Notes under the pieces: model-generated | Seen by the model: only the letters and a program-made list of their open reading frames with translations | Told to the model about the DNA's origin: nothing | Database searches by the model: none | Origin: Streptomyces sp. NBC_00775 | GTDB taxonomy: Bacteria > Actinomycetota > Actinomycetes > Streptomycetales > Streptomycetaceae | Direction of reading: 5' to 3' | Assembly (NCBI RefSeq): GCF_036347135.1 | Contig: NZ_CP108938.1 | Span: 2,356,001 to 2,420,000, forward strand | DNA: 64,000 nt | Translations under genes and position numbers: made by a program | Shown: positions 31,561 to 39,751 of the stretch, piece by piece | Position numbering within the stretch: position 1 is the first letter of the stretch | Layout: each line of letters opens with the position of its first letter

Positions 31561-34050
31561 ATGACACCTGAGCGTCCCGACCCGGTGATTCCGGACTCGG
31601 TGGTCCCCGGCCCGGTGGTTCCCGCCGTGCCGACCGCCACGTACCGGCTGCAGCTGCAGCCGGAGTTCCCCTTCGGGGCCGCCGAGGCGGCCGTGCCGTA
31701 TCTGGCCTCGCTCGGCGTCTCGCATCTGCACCTGTCGCCCGTCCTGGAGGCCGTCCCGGGCTCGACGCACGGCTACGACGTGGTGGACCACGCGCGCGTG
31801 CGGGCCGAACTGGGCGGCGAGGAGGGGCTGCGCTCCCTGGCGCGCACCGCGCGGGAGCACGGCCTGGGCCTCGTCGTGGACATCGTGCCGAACCACATGG
31901 CCATGGCCCCGCGCCACAACCGCCCCCTGTGGGAGGTGCTGCGCGAGGGCCCCGAGTCGCCGTACGCGCGATGGTTCGACATCGACTGGGACGCCCAGGG
32001 CGGCCGGCTGCTGCTGCCGGTGCTCGGGGATCGGCTCGGCGCGGAAATCGACCACTTGAAGGTCGACGGCGACGTACTGCGCTACTACGACCACGTGTTC
32101 CCGCTGCGCGAGGGCACCGCGAAGCTGCCGCTGCCGCAGCTCCTCGACGCGCAGTGGTACCGCCCCGCGTGGTGGCGGCTGGCCCGCACCGAGCTCAACT
32201 ACCGCCGGTTCTTCAGCATCTCGGAGCTCATCGGAGTGCGCGTCGAGGACCCGGAGGTGTTCGCGGCGACCCACGCGAAGATCCTGGAGCTGCTCGACGA
32301 CGGCGTGGTCGAGGGGCTGCGCATCGACCACCCGGACGGTCTCGCGGACCCGGACGCCTATCTGCGCCGCCTGCACGCAGCGACCGGAGGCCGCTGGACG
32401 GTGGTCGAGAAGATCCTCGCGGACGGCGAGCCGCTGCCGGCCGCGTGGCCCGTCGCGGGCACCACCGGCTACGACGCGCTGCGGCACATCGACGGCCTGT
32501 TCACGGACCCGGCGGGCGCGGGCGAACTCCTCGGCCAGTACCGGCGGTTCGCGGCCCCGCAGGCCGACCGGGGCGGCCACTGGGGAGCGACGGTGCGCAG
32601 GGCGGCGTACAAGGTGGTCACGCACGAGCTGGCCACGGAGATCGACCGCCTCACGCGCGAGGTGAGCGAGGTGTGCGCCACGTCCGCGGACCCGGCGTCG
32701 CGCGATCACGCCCCCTGGGCCCTGGGCACCGCGCTGCGGGAACTCCTCGTACGCCTTGAGGTGTACCGGCCCTACCCCTCCACCGACGCCTCCCTGGTGG
32801 TGACCGAGGAGGCCGCCGACGAGGCCCGGGCGGTCTTCGCGGTGCCCGAGGAGGCACACGCCGTGGATGTCGTACGGGACCTGGTGACCGGGCGGGCCGG
32901 TGACGGGCCCGGACACACGGAGTTCCGGGCCCGGTTCGCGCAGACCTCGTCCGCCCTGCGGGCCAAGTCCGTGGAGGACACGGCGTTCTACCGCTATGTG
33001 CCCCTGCTGTCGGCGAACGAGGTGGGCGGCGCCCCGGGCGGTCCGGCCGTGTTCCCCGAGGACTTCCACGCCTACTGCGCGCGCGTGCAGCGCGACTGGC
33101 CCGCCACCGGAACCGTCCTGTCGACGCACGACACGAAACGCAGTGCCGACGTACGCGCGGCCCTCTCGGTGCTCACCCAGTGCCCCGAGCGATGGGCCGA
33201 TGTCCTGGCGGAGGTGACGCGCGACGGCACGGGTGTGCCCGACCCGCAGCTGGCGTGGGCCGCGTGGCAGACGGTGTTCGGACTCGGCCCGGCCTCCGAG
33301 GAGCGTGTCCAGGGAGCCCTGTTGAAGCATGTCAGGGAGGCCGGACTGCACACCGCCTGGACCGAGCGGAATCCCGGGTACGAGGACACGGTCGCGGCGT
33401 TCGTCGCCGAAGGTCCGTGCGGGGCGCCCGGACGGCGCGTGGCCGACTTCCGGGCCTCCCTGGCGCCGCATGTGCGGGCGAACGTCCTGGGGGCCGCTCT
33501 GGTCCATCTGACGATGCCCGGGGTGCCGGACGTCTACCAGGGAACGGAGGGCGAGTACCTCGCGCTGGTGGACCCGGACAACCGGCAGCCGTTCGCGCCG
33601 CAGGAGTCGCAGGAGTCGCAGGAGACCCAACAGCCCCAGGAGCCCCAGGAGCCCCAGGAGCCCCAGGAGCCGCGAGGGCACCCCTCGGAGAAGGCGGCGC
33701 TGACCACGGCCGCGCTGCGACTGCGCGGGCGGCGCCCGGCCGTCTTCGGCGATTCGGCGACGTACGCGCCGCTGTCGGCAACGGGCCCGGGCGCCGCGCA
33801 CTGTGTGGCGTTCGTCCGGTCCGCAGAGGTGGTCACGGCCGTCACGCGGATGTCGCTGCGGCTGGCCGACGCCGGCGGCTGGCGCGACACCCGTCTCGTG
33901 CTCCCCGAGGGGCGCTGGATCGATGTGCTCTCGCCAGAGCGGGAGTTCACCGGGCACGCGCGCGTGGCGGAGCTTTTCGAGCGGTTGCCCGTGGTGCTGC
34001 TGGAGCGGGTCAGCGCAGGCGCACCAGCAGGGTCCGGGGCGAGCGGCTGA
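31561..34050 (+). CDS. treY: Malto-oligosyltrehalose synthase
   Basis: This GH13_26 enzyme converts the reducing-end alpha-1,4 bond of maltodextrins to the alpha,alpha-1,1 bond of trehalose. It has 829 residues. The start of the fold is ATYRLQLQPEFPF; catalytic residues are Asp256 (EGLRIDHPDG), Glu283 (TVVEKIL) and the Asp in VLSTHDTKRS. GVPDVYQGTE is the family's conserved late motif. A low-complexity insert of Gln/Glu/Pro triplets (residues 681-704) sits in a surface loop just after it. The ATG at 31561 opens the frame. The last 41 bases overlap the convergent P450 gene. Confidence 0.95.
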   Translation: MTPERPDPVIPDSVVPGPVVPAVPTATYRLQLQPEFPFGAAEAAVPYLASLGVSHLHLSPVLEAVPGSTHGYDVVDHARVRAELGGEEGLRSLARTAREHGLGLVVDIVPNHMAMAPRHNRPLWEVLREGPESPYARWFDIDWDAQGGRLLLPVLGDRLGAEIDHLKVDGDVLRYYDHVFPLREGTAKLPLPQLLDAQWYRPAWWRLARTELNYRRFFSISELIGVRVEDPEVFAATHAKILELLDDGVVEGLRIDHPDGLADPDAYLRRLHAATGGRWTVVEKILADGEPLPAAWPVAGTTGYDALRHIDGLFTDPAGAGELLGQYRRFAAPQADRGGHWGATVRRAAYKVVTHELATEIDRLTREVSEVCATSADPASRDHAPWALGTALRELLVRLEVYRPYPSTDASLVVTEEAADEARAVFAVPEEAHAVDVVRDLVTGRAGDGPGHTEFRARFAQTSSALRAKSVEDTAFYRYVPLLSANEVGGAPGGPAVFPEDFHAYCARVQRDWPATGTVLSTHDTKRSADVRAALSVLTQCPERWADVLAEVTRDGTGVPDPQLAWAAWQTVFGLGPASEERVQGALLKHVREAGLHTAWTERNPGYEDTVAAFVAEGPCGAPGRRVADFRASLAPHVRANVLGAALVHLTMPGVPDVYQGTEGEYLALVDPDNRQPFAPQESQESQETQQPQEPQEPQEPQEPRGHPSEKAALTTAALRLRGRRPAVFGDSATYAPLSATGPGAAHCVAFVRSAEVVTAVTRMSLRLADAGGWRDTRLVLPEGRWIDVLSPEREFTGHARVAELFERLPVVLLERVSAGAPAGSGASG
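33601..33672 (+). repeat. CAGGAG-type microsatellite inside treY
   Basis: Units of nine bases, CAGGAGTCG twice followed by variants and then CAGGAGCCC four times, encode the peptide run QESQESQETQQPQEPQEPQE. The exact copies suggest recent slippage expansion. All units are multiples of three, so the frame is kept. Confidence 0.9.
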
Positions 34051-35107
34051 CCAGGCCCTCCGGAGCGGGCCGGAAACCAGGGGCCCAGCGGAGGTCGGGC
34101 AGGGCGGTCAGCAGGGCGTGCAGGCCGTGTTCCGCCGTGAGCCGGGCGAGCGGGGCACCCGGGCAGAAGTGCCGTCCGGAGCCGTACGCGAGCTCTCCCG
34201 GGTCGGCGCGGAAGGCGTCGTAGCGGTCCGGGTCGGCGAACCGTGCCGGGTCACGGCCGGCGGCGCCCAGCAGACACGCCACGGTGGCGCCCTCGGGAAT
34301 CGGACCCACCCGTTCGACGGCCTGGCGCGCCACGACGTGCAGTGGCGGATCGCGGCGCAGCGACTCGGCCCAGGCGCCGGCCGTCAGCTCGGGGCGGGCA
34401 CGGATCACCCCCAACTGGCCCGGGTGGTCGAGCAGATTGGCGAGGAACGACGCCAGCGCCCGTGCGGTCGCCTCGCCGCCCGCGCCCAGCAGCGTCCCGG
34501 CCAGCCCCGCCACGGCCTCGTCGGACAGCGGGCGCCCGTCCGCCCGGGCCGTGCACAGCGCGGACAGCAGATCGGCGCCCGGGTGGGCGCGGCGGCGGGC
34601 GATGTACGGGCGCAGGAAGGCGTCGAGTTCGGGGTGGTGGCCGCCCAGGTGGTCGAGGCCCGTGCGGCACCACGCGTGCACGCGTGCGGTGTCCTCGTAG
34701 GGCAGCCCGAGCGCGGCTACGGCCGCCGCGGTGGGCAGCCAGTGGCAGAACTCGGCGACGAGATCGGCCTCCCTGCGGGCGGCGAGGCGGCGGGCGAGGA
34801 CGTACGCCGTGCGTGCGACACCCGCGGTCAGGGCGGCCAGCGCGCGCCCGCGGAACGCCGCTGAGACGAGGGCGCGGTGCGCGCTGTGCGTGCCGCCCTC
34901 CAGGTGGGTCAGGGTGCGTCCGGGAGGCGGAGCGACGAGTCGCGGGTCCGCGAGCGCGGCGCGCACATCGGCGTACCTGCTGACCAGCCAGGCACCGAAC
35001 GGCTCGTCGTACACGAGCGGGTGGCGCTCGCGGAGGGTCCGGTACAGCGGGTACGGGTCACGCTCGGTTCCGGGCGCGAGCAGGCTCGGCGGCACCGACG
35101 GGCTCAC
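34010..35107 (-). CDS. Cytochrome P450
   Basis: This haem-thiolate monooxygenase is about 365 residues from the GTG at 35107. The haem ligand is Cys315 in AYGSGRHFCPGAPLARL, where the usual Phe is Tyr. The K-helix motif ESLR is at 248-251. The I-helix reads GAGGEATA (208-215): Ala213 stands where most P450s have the oxygen-activating Thr. The start is uncertain because the open frame runs 195 codons further upstream through Pro-rich, non-conserved sequence. No ferredoxin gene is adjacent. It overlaps the treY end by 41 bases. Confidence 0.82.
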   Translation of the reverse strand: MSPSVPPSLLAPGTERDPYPLYRTLRERHPLVYDEPFGAWLVSRYADVRAALADPRLVAPPPGRTLTHLEGGTHSAHRALVSAAFRGRALAALTAGVARTAYVLARRLAARREADLVAEFCHWLPTAAAVAALGLPYEDTARVHAWCRTGLDHLGGHHPELDAFLRPYIARRRAHPGADLLSALCTARADGRPLSDEAVAGLAGTLLGAGGEATARALASFLANLLDHPGQLGVIRARPELTAGAWAESLRRDPPLHVVARQAVERVGPIPEGATVACLLGAAGRDPARFADPDRYDAFRADPGELAYGSGRHFCPGAPLARLTAEHGLHALLTALPDLRWAPGFRPAPEGLVSRSPRTLLVRLR

Positions 35108-35432
35108 CGGGCGCGGGCTGGGTGGCTCGAACCGGCTCAGCGGCGTGAAGGGGGTCTCCGGGGGGAGCGGGCTCGGTGGCGCGGACGGGTTCCGTGCTCC
35201 GATCCCTGGGGGTGCCGACAGCAGCCGTACGGGCGGCGGTCCCGTCGGCGTGGCAGCGGGCGCGCCTTCGCCCGGAAGGCCGTGAGGACACAGCACCGCC
35301 GGCCTCCCACCTCGGATGTGCGCGCAGGACCCGCGCGCGGTTGTTCCCAGCCGACCACCGCGGCCTCCGGTCCGCAGTCCCCGTACACCCGAACGGGTGA
35401 AACGGGCGCCACTCCGTGGGAGGCCACTCCAT

Positions 35433-35497
35433 AAGGCCCGTCTCCGTAGAGCCGTCTCTGAAAGGCCCGTCTCCGTAGAGCCCCTCTCCGTAAAGCC
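35433..35497. repeat. Direct repeat with 29-bp period
   Basis: AAGGCCCGTCTCCGTAGAGC plus one base occurs at 35433-35453 and exactly again at 35462-35482; a third, degenerate copy (CCCCTCTCCGTAAAGCC) runs to 35497. It lies upstream of both divergent genes. Confidence 0.8.
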
Positions 35498-35680
35498 ATG
35501 AACGTGCGGACGGGCGCCCAGCTGCTCCACGCCGAGGTCCTGGACGACGCGTGCCGGTCGGCTGCCCGGCCCGTGGCGCATCCCCCGCGGAGCCGACGGA
35601 GACTCCCCCTCTGACGGTGCACACCCCCCTGCCAGCGGTAAATGCCACATGGCGCCCCCTGGAGCCGCCCCGTCATCTCC

Positions 35681-35710
35681 TTGACAGTTCACTCAGTCCG
35701 TGGAGTACTG
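35681..35710 (+). promoter_or_regulatory. Candidate promoter of the first M14 gene
   Basis: A consensus -35 hexamer TTGACA lies at 35681-35686. The -10 region is weak; TACTGC about 19 bases downstream is the best fit. Transcription would begin some 30 bases before the GTG at 35742. Confidence 0.4.
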
Positions 35711-35741
35711 CCAAAAGCGACGCAGGGCGGACAAGTCGGGG

Positions 35742-36992
35742 GTGAGTCTCCTGCCGGAGTTGCGCTACCCCAGTGTGACCGAAATCGTCTCGTCCGCCCG
35801 GGCGTTGGCGGCTCACCGACCCGGCCTGTGCGTCCTCAGACAAGTGGGCGTCTCGCGCGCGGGCAGGCCCCTCCACCTGTTGTCCGTCGGCCACGCGCGG
35901 CGCGCGGTCCTCGTCGTGGCGGGCGCCCACGCGAACGAACCGACGGGCGGTTCGACCCTGCTGGCCCTGGCCGAACGCGCACTGCACGAGCGGGAGTTGC
36001 GGGACGGGACCTCCTGGCATTTCCTGCTCTGCGCGGACCCGGACGGGGCGAGCCTCCATGTGACGCCGGCGCCGCGCACCCTGCTCGACTACCACCTGGG
36101 TTTCTTCCGTCCGGCCGGGCCCGAGCAGCCCGAGTGGTCGCCGTCCGTCCTGCCCCCCGACCGGCTGCCGCCGGAGACCCGCGCCCTGACCCGGGTCATC
36201 GACGAACTGCGGCCCTACCTCCAGGTGACGCTGCACGGAACCGATCTGGGCGGCAGCTGGGTACAGCTGACCAAGGACATCCCAGGGCTCGCCGAGCCGT
36301 TCGCCAAGTCCGCGGCGGAGTTGAACATCCCGGTGGAGACGGCCGCGTCGGACGCCGCGGGCTGGCCCGCCTCCGGGCCCGGGGTGCATGTCATGCCGGC
36401 GCCCGGCTCGGACACGGCGTACCCGAGCATGCCCGACGACGCGCGGCACAGCACCTGGTACCACGCCCACCTGTACGGCGGTCTGACCGCCGTCGTCGAG
36501 GTGCCGATGTGGGCCAGCGACCTGGTGGACGATCCGGCGCCGCACCCCGCCCCGACGGCGGCGATGCGGCGTCTGGCGCGCCGGCTGCTGCGTGACGCAC
36601 TCCAGGTGGAGGCGGTGCTCGCGGAGGCGCTGCCGAGGCTGCCGGGCCCCGACGGGCCGCTCCTGAGGGCCGCCAAGTGGGCGCTGGCACTGGTGCCCGG
36701 CCTCGCCGACGACTGGGTCCAGACACCGCCTCCGGACACGACGATGGCGTACGTCGGCAGTGTCGACGCGTTCGGCCGCCGGCTCCCGCTGCGGGCCGCC
36801 GCGATGCTGCTGCGTGTCCTTCAGGAGGCCGACGACCGCGAGGCGGCGCGTCTCGAACGCCTCGTGGCCGTCTGGAGCGAGGCCTTCGCGGAACGGTTCC
36901 GCGCCCGCTGGGTGCCGCTGGAGCACCAGGTCGAGCACCAGGCCCGCACGGTACTGGCGGCGGCCCGGCACGCGCGCGACAACGCGGCGTGA
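35742..36992 (+). CDS. M14-family zinc carboxypeptidase, paralog 1
   Basis: This metallopeptidase of 416 residues has zinc ligands His63 and Glu66 (AGAHANEPTGG) and His165 (LHGTDLGGSW), and general base Glu253 (AVVEVPMW). There is no signal peptide, so it acts in the cytoplasm, unlike classic secreted carboxypeptidases; it is closer to the succinylglutamate-desuccinylase/AspA-like side of M14. The GTG at 35742 is preferred to the one at 35700 because it aligns with the paralog at 37.5-38.8 kb (LLPELRYPS versus LPPLLRYPT). The substrate is unknown. Confidence 0.83.
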   Translation: MSLLPELRYPSVTEIVSSARALAAHRPGLCVLRQVGVSRAGRPLHLLSVGHARRAVLVVAGAHANEPTGGSTLLALAERALHERELRDGTSWHFLLCADPDGASLHVTPAPRTLLDYHLGFFRPAGPEQPEWSPSVLPPDRLPPETRALTRVIDELRPYLQVTLHGTDLGGSWVQLTKDIPGLAEPFAKSAAELNIPVETAASDAAGWPASGPGVHVMPAPGSDTAYPSMPDDARHSTWYHAHLYGGLTAVVEVPMWASDLVDDPAPHPAPTAAMRRLARRLLRDALQVEAVLAEALPRLPGPDGPLLRAAKWALALVPGLADDWVQTPPPDTTMAYVGSVDAFGRRLPLRAAAMLLRVLQEADDREAARLERLVAVWSEAFAERFRARWVPLEHQVEHQARTVLAAARHARDNAA

Positions 36993-37013
36993 GGGCTGTC
37001 CCGAGCCTCAGCG

Positions 37014-37427
37014 CTACAGCGCGAACACCGCTCCCGTCTCGGCTCCCATCACGCAGGAGTTCGAGAACGTGTGGGTGTACTCGACCCGGCGGCCGTCCCA
37101 TACGCCCCGCGCCGAGGCCGTCACCGGGGCGTAGATCAGGGGGCACAGGACGTCTGCCCTGGGTGGGATCCGGTCAATGTCGCCCCCGGCGGCACGGAGT
37201 TCCTCGCAGGCCTCCTCCGCGTGCGCGTGTCCCTGGGGCGGGTCGCAGAGCAGCAGGGTGCCGCGGGTGTCGCTGGACCGGGCGTCGCCGTGGGTGACGG
37301 TGAGGTAGAGCCCGTTGCCGGGGATCGACTCCTGGGCCGCCGCCGCGTGGGCCGGGGCCGCACCCGTCGTGAGGAGCGCGACCGAGGCCAGCAGACCGGC
37401 ACGTACCGCTCGAAGGGTCTTCGTCAT
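37014..37427 (-). CDS. Subtilisin-inhibitor-like (SSI) secreted protease inhibitor
   Basis: This is a secreted Streptomyces subtilisin inhibitor family protein, about 137 residues from the ATG at 37427. A signal peptide MTKTLRAVRAGLLASVALL ends near AHA. The mature domain has YLTVTHGDAR, LLCDPPQGHAHAEEACEEL, CPLIYAPVTASARGVW and YTHTFSNSCVM, with the four cysteines of the family. An alternative ATG at 37499 overlaps the stop of the upstream M14 gene in ATGA and would add 24 residues encoded by a tandem repeat. Such inhibitors control extracellular proteases during development. Confidence 0.87.
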   Translation of the reverse strand: MTKTLRAVRAGLLASVALLTTGAAPAHAAAAQESIPGNGLYLTVTHGDARSSDTRGTLLLCDPPQGHAHAEEACEELRAAGGDIDRIPPRADVLCPLIYAPVTASARGVWDGRRVEYTHTFSNSCVMGAETGAVFAL

Positions 37428-37499
37428 TCCGGGTGCGTTCGTCGTTCCGGGTGCGTTCGTCGATCCGGGTGCGTTGGTCGATCCAGGTGCGTTCGTCAT
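37425..37499 (-). repeat. 18-bp tandem repeat carrying the SSI start codon
   Basis: Four units of 18 bases precede the presumed start. On the minus strand each runs ATGACGAACGCACCCGGA with drift in the first codon (ATG, TCG, TCG, ACG, then ATG again at 37427). The encoded peptide is the hexamer MTNAPG/STNAPG/TTNAPG. The unit is a duplication of the gene's own first codons. Confidence 0.85.
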
Positions 37500-38848
37500 T
37501 CCTGATGCATCGGCACCGCGGCCTGCGAACCCCACCCGGACTCACCCGAACGGGAGTGCACGGGCGCGTGCCGCCCGGCGAGTTCGAACGCGGCGAGCAC
37601 CACGCGCGCCTGGTACTCGACCTGGCGGGCGACCGGGATCCAGCGCGCCCCGCAGCCGTCGCGGTAGTCGGCGCACCACTCGTCGATGAGCCGGTCGAGC
37701 TCCGGCAGCACGCCATGCTGGTCGCGCTCGGAGCCGGTCACGAGCTGGTGCAGCAGCCCGGCCGTGCGCAGCGCGACCCGGCGTCCCGCGAGGCGCAGCG
37801 CCGTCAGGCGGGCCGTGTCGAGCGGGGGCAGGGGGCGCGCGTCGGGGTCGTATGTGTCGGGGTCCCAGGAGTCGGCGAGCCCGGGGCCGACCAGTAAATA
37901 GTCGTCGACGGGCGCGAGGAGGCAGGCCACGTCCGGGGAGGTGCCGAGGCCGGACCGCACGCGCGCGAGGATGCCCTCCAGGAGCCGTGTGTCGTGGCGC
38001 AGCGTACGGCTGACAGTGCGCAGCATCGCGTCGGCGTCGGCGGGCCGCGCGGGGTCCTCCACGGCCGGGACACCCCACATGGGGGCCTCGACGACGGCCG
38101 TCACCGTGCCGTAGGGGTGCGGGTGGAACCAGGTGGACTCGACCGCGGCTTCCGTGATGGCGGCGGCCAGGTCTCCCCTGTGGGGCGGTGGGATGCGGTA
38201 GACGGCGGGCCCGAGCATCGGCCAGTACAGAGTGTCGTACGGGCCGAGTTCGCGCGGGATGCCGAGGCGCGCGGCGGTGTGCGCGACGCGCTGGGCGAGC
38301 CCGGGCAGCTCTCGGGTCAGCTCGACGAAGGCGCCGCCGACGTCGACACCGTGCAGGGAGCACTGCAGGAAGGGCCGCAGTTCGTCCTGGAGGCCGAGGA
38401 GGGCGCGGGTCTCGGGCAGAACGGCGCCGTCCGCGCCCTCGGGCAGCCATTCGGGCTGTTCCAGGAAGCCGGGCCGGAAGAAGTGCCGGAAGTAGTGGCC
38501 GAGGGTGTACGGGCCCGACAGCCAGGCCTCGTTGCGGCGGGCGGCGTCCGGGTCGAGGCAGAGCAGCAGGTTCCAGGTGGCGTCCGCCCCCTCGGTCAAC
38601 CGGGGGTCGGCGAGCGCCCGTTCGGCGAGGCGCAGGGCCGTGGCGCCGCCGACGGGTTCGTTGGCGTGCGGTCCGGCGACGACGAGGGCCTGGCGGCTGC
38701 CGTGCCCGACGGACAGGAGCAACAGCGGCGTGCCCGCCCGTGAGGTGCCGACGCGGCGCAGCCGGGCGTCCCGCGGACGGCGGGCGACGAGCGCGGCCGC
38801 ACGGGCTCCCAGTTCGTCCACAGTCGGGTAGCGGAGGAGTGGCGGCAG
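37496..38848 (-). CDS. M14-family zinc carboxypeptidase, paralog 2, probable CTG start
   Basis: This is the second cytoplasmic M14 peptidase, about 450 residues. Zinc motif GPHANEPVGG, third ligand LHGVDVGGAF and general base AVVEAPMW are all intact. The frame is open to a GTG at 38905, but the only strong ribosome site, GTGGAGGTG (38853-38861 on the minus strand), points at CTG 38848. That start gives LPPLLRYPT, aligned with the start of paralog 1. Its C-terminal part is longer than the paralog's by about 30 residues. Its stop overlaps an ATG of the inhibitor gene, so the two may be co-translated. Confidence 0.8.
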   Translation of the reverse strand: MPPLLRYPTVDELGARAAALVARRPRDARLRRVGTSRAGTPLLLLSVGHGSRQALVVAGPHANEPVGGATALRLAERALADPRLTEGADATWNLLLCLDPDAARRNEAWLSGPYTLGHYFRHFFRPGFLEQPEWLPEGADGAVLPETRALLGLQDELRPFLQCSLHGVDVGGAFVELTRELPGLAQRVAHTAARLGIPRELGPYDTLYWPMLGPAVYRIPPPHRGDLAAAITEAAVESTWFHPHPYGTVTAVVEAPMWGVPAVEDPARPADADAMLRTVSRTLRHDTRLLEGILARVRSGLGTSPDVACLLAPVDDYLLVGPGLADSWDPDTYDPDARPLPPLDTARLTALRLAGRRVALRTAGLLHQLVTGSERDQHGVLPELDRLIDEWCADYRDGCGARWIPVARQVEYQARVVLAAFELAGRHAPVHSRSGESGWGSQAAVPMHQE

Positions 38849-38928
38849 GGCACACCTCCACTTATGTGGTGCCGTCGGTTCACCTGATGTGCATGGTGTA
38901 CGCACAGTCAGTCACGGCTCTTGGGGTA

Positions 38929-38961
38929 CGTCAACACCACGGAACGTAAGGGATGTTGACG
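38929..38961. promoter_or_regulatory. CGTCAACA/TGTTGACG inverted repeat upstream of M14 paralog 2
   Basis: Eight-base arms at 38929-38936 and 38954-38961 are separated by 17 bases. The left arm read on the minus strand supplies a TTGACG -35-like hexamer. It lies about 80 bases before the CTG start and is a candidate operator or promoter element. Confidence 0.45.
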
Positions 38962-39006
38962 ACGCCGGTGTGTGAAACCCAGGCCAAAGGTCGGCGGGGC
39001 CGTGGC

Positions 39007-39558
39007 TCAGTCGGACGCGAGGCGGAACATCATCCGCCCGAAGCCGATCTGGTCGCCGTCCTTGACGACGGCGGCGCCGATGACACGCCGTCCGTTGACC
39101 GTGGTGCCATTGGTCGAGCCGAGGTCGCGCAGCACCCACCGTCCGCCCTGCCGGCTCAGCTCGGCGTGCACCCGGGACACCGTCTCGTGGTTGAGCCGCA
39201 GTCCGCTGGCGGGGTCGCGGCCGATGCGCAGCGGGTACGGGTTGCCCGGGTGGGGCAGTTGCAGCTTCGGGAGCCGCTCGGCCTGCCAGGCCCTGCGCAG
39301 CCGTACGGTGAAGCCGGAGACCGCCTCCACGGTGCCGAACACCAGTTTCGACCAGCGGCCCTCGGTGGGCAGGTCGGCGGTGAGCACGGCCAGTTCGTCC
39401 GGCATGCGGGCGGCGAGCGCCAGCTCCATGCGGCGGATGAACGTGTCGTGCGAGAGGCGGCCGAGGGCGACGCCGTCACGGAGCGACTTGAGCGCCCGGT
39501 CGCGCTCCGCGTCGGACAGCCGCGCGGGGTACGTGTGGAACTCGAAAGACGACGTCAC
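39007..39558 (-). CDS. DUF1707 and FHA domain protein
   Basis: This protein of 183 residues has an N-terminal DUF1707 (RLSDAERDRALKSLRDGVALG, residues about 12-60), a linker, and a C-terminal FHA domain from about 105. The phosphothreonine-binding motifs are LRIGRDPASGL, VSRVHAEL, LRDLGSTNGTTVNG and GDQIGFG. FHA domains read Ser/Thr-kinase marks, so it is probably a signalling adaptor. The GTG at 39558 is the best start although it lacks a strong ribosome site. It is divergent from treZ; no kinase is nearby. Confidence 0.87.
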   Translation of the reverse strand: MTSSFEFHTYPARLSDAERDRALKSLRDGVALGRLSHDTFIRRMELALAARMPDELAVLTADLPTEGRWSKLVFGTVEAVSGFTVRLRRAWQAERLPKLQLPHPGNPYPLRIGRDPASGLRLNHETVSRVHAELSRQGGRWVLRDLGSTNGTTVNGRRVIGAAVVKDGDQIGFGRMMFRLASD

Positions 39559-39751
39559 GCTCGTGATTGTCGGGCAGCGAGAGCGGGGTGTCCAGAAAAC
39601 AAGGAAACGGCCACTGCGGCCGATCGGAGCGTTCCTACCGGCAAACGCGCGGCAAACACGCGGCAAAAGGGTGGATTCGAAAGCGAATTGATCTCCCGTG
39701 AAGCACCATGGACGGGCTAGGTCACGGTGAGCTGACAAGGGGGAACCGTCT

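Larger units (their letters stand above)
35108..35741. other. Long region without a convincing gene, upstream of P450 and M14 genes
   Basis: About 630 bases lie between the divergent P450 and carboxypeptidase genes. Frames stay open on several strands because of the base composition, but none has a ribosome site plus a recognisable product. It contains the 29-base-period repeat at 35433-35497 and a TTGACA at 35681-35686. It could hold an N-terminal extension of the P450. Confidence 0.5.

Noticed and set aside
33601..33672. Regular repeats in treY considered as a CRISPR-like array
   Set aside because: Units are nine bases, in frame, without spacers; this is a microsatellite.
35058..35648. Frames in the P450 upstream region (both strands)
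   Set aside because: They lack ribosome sites, contain the 29-bp repeats and are Pro/Arg-rich without recognisable domains.
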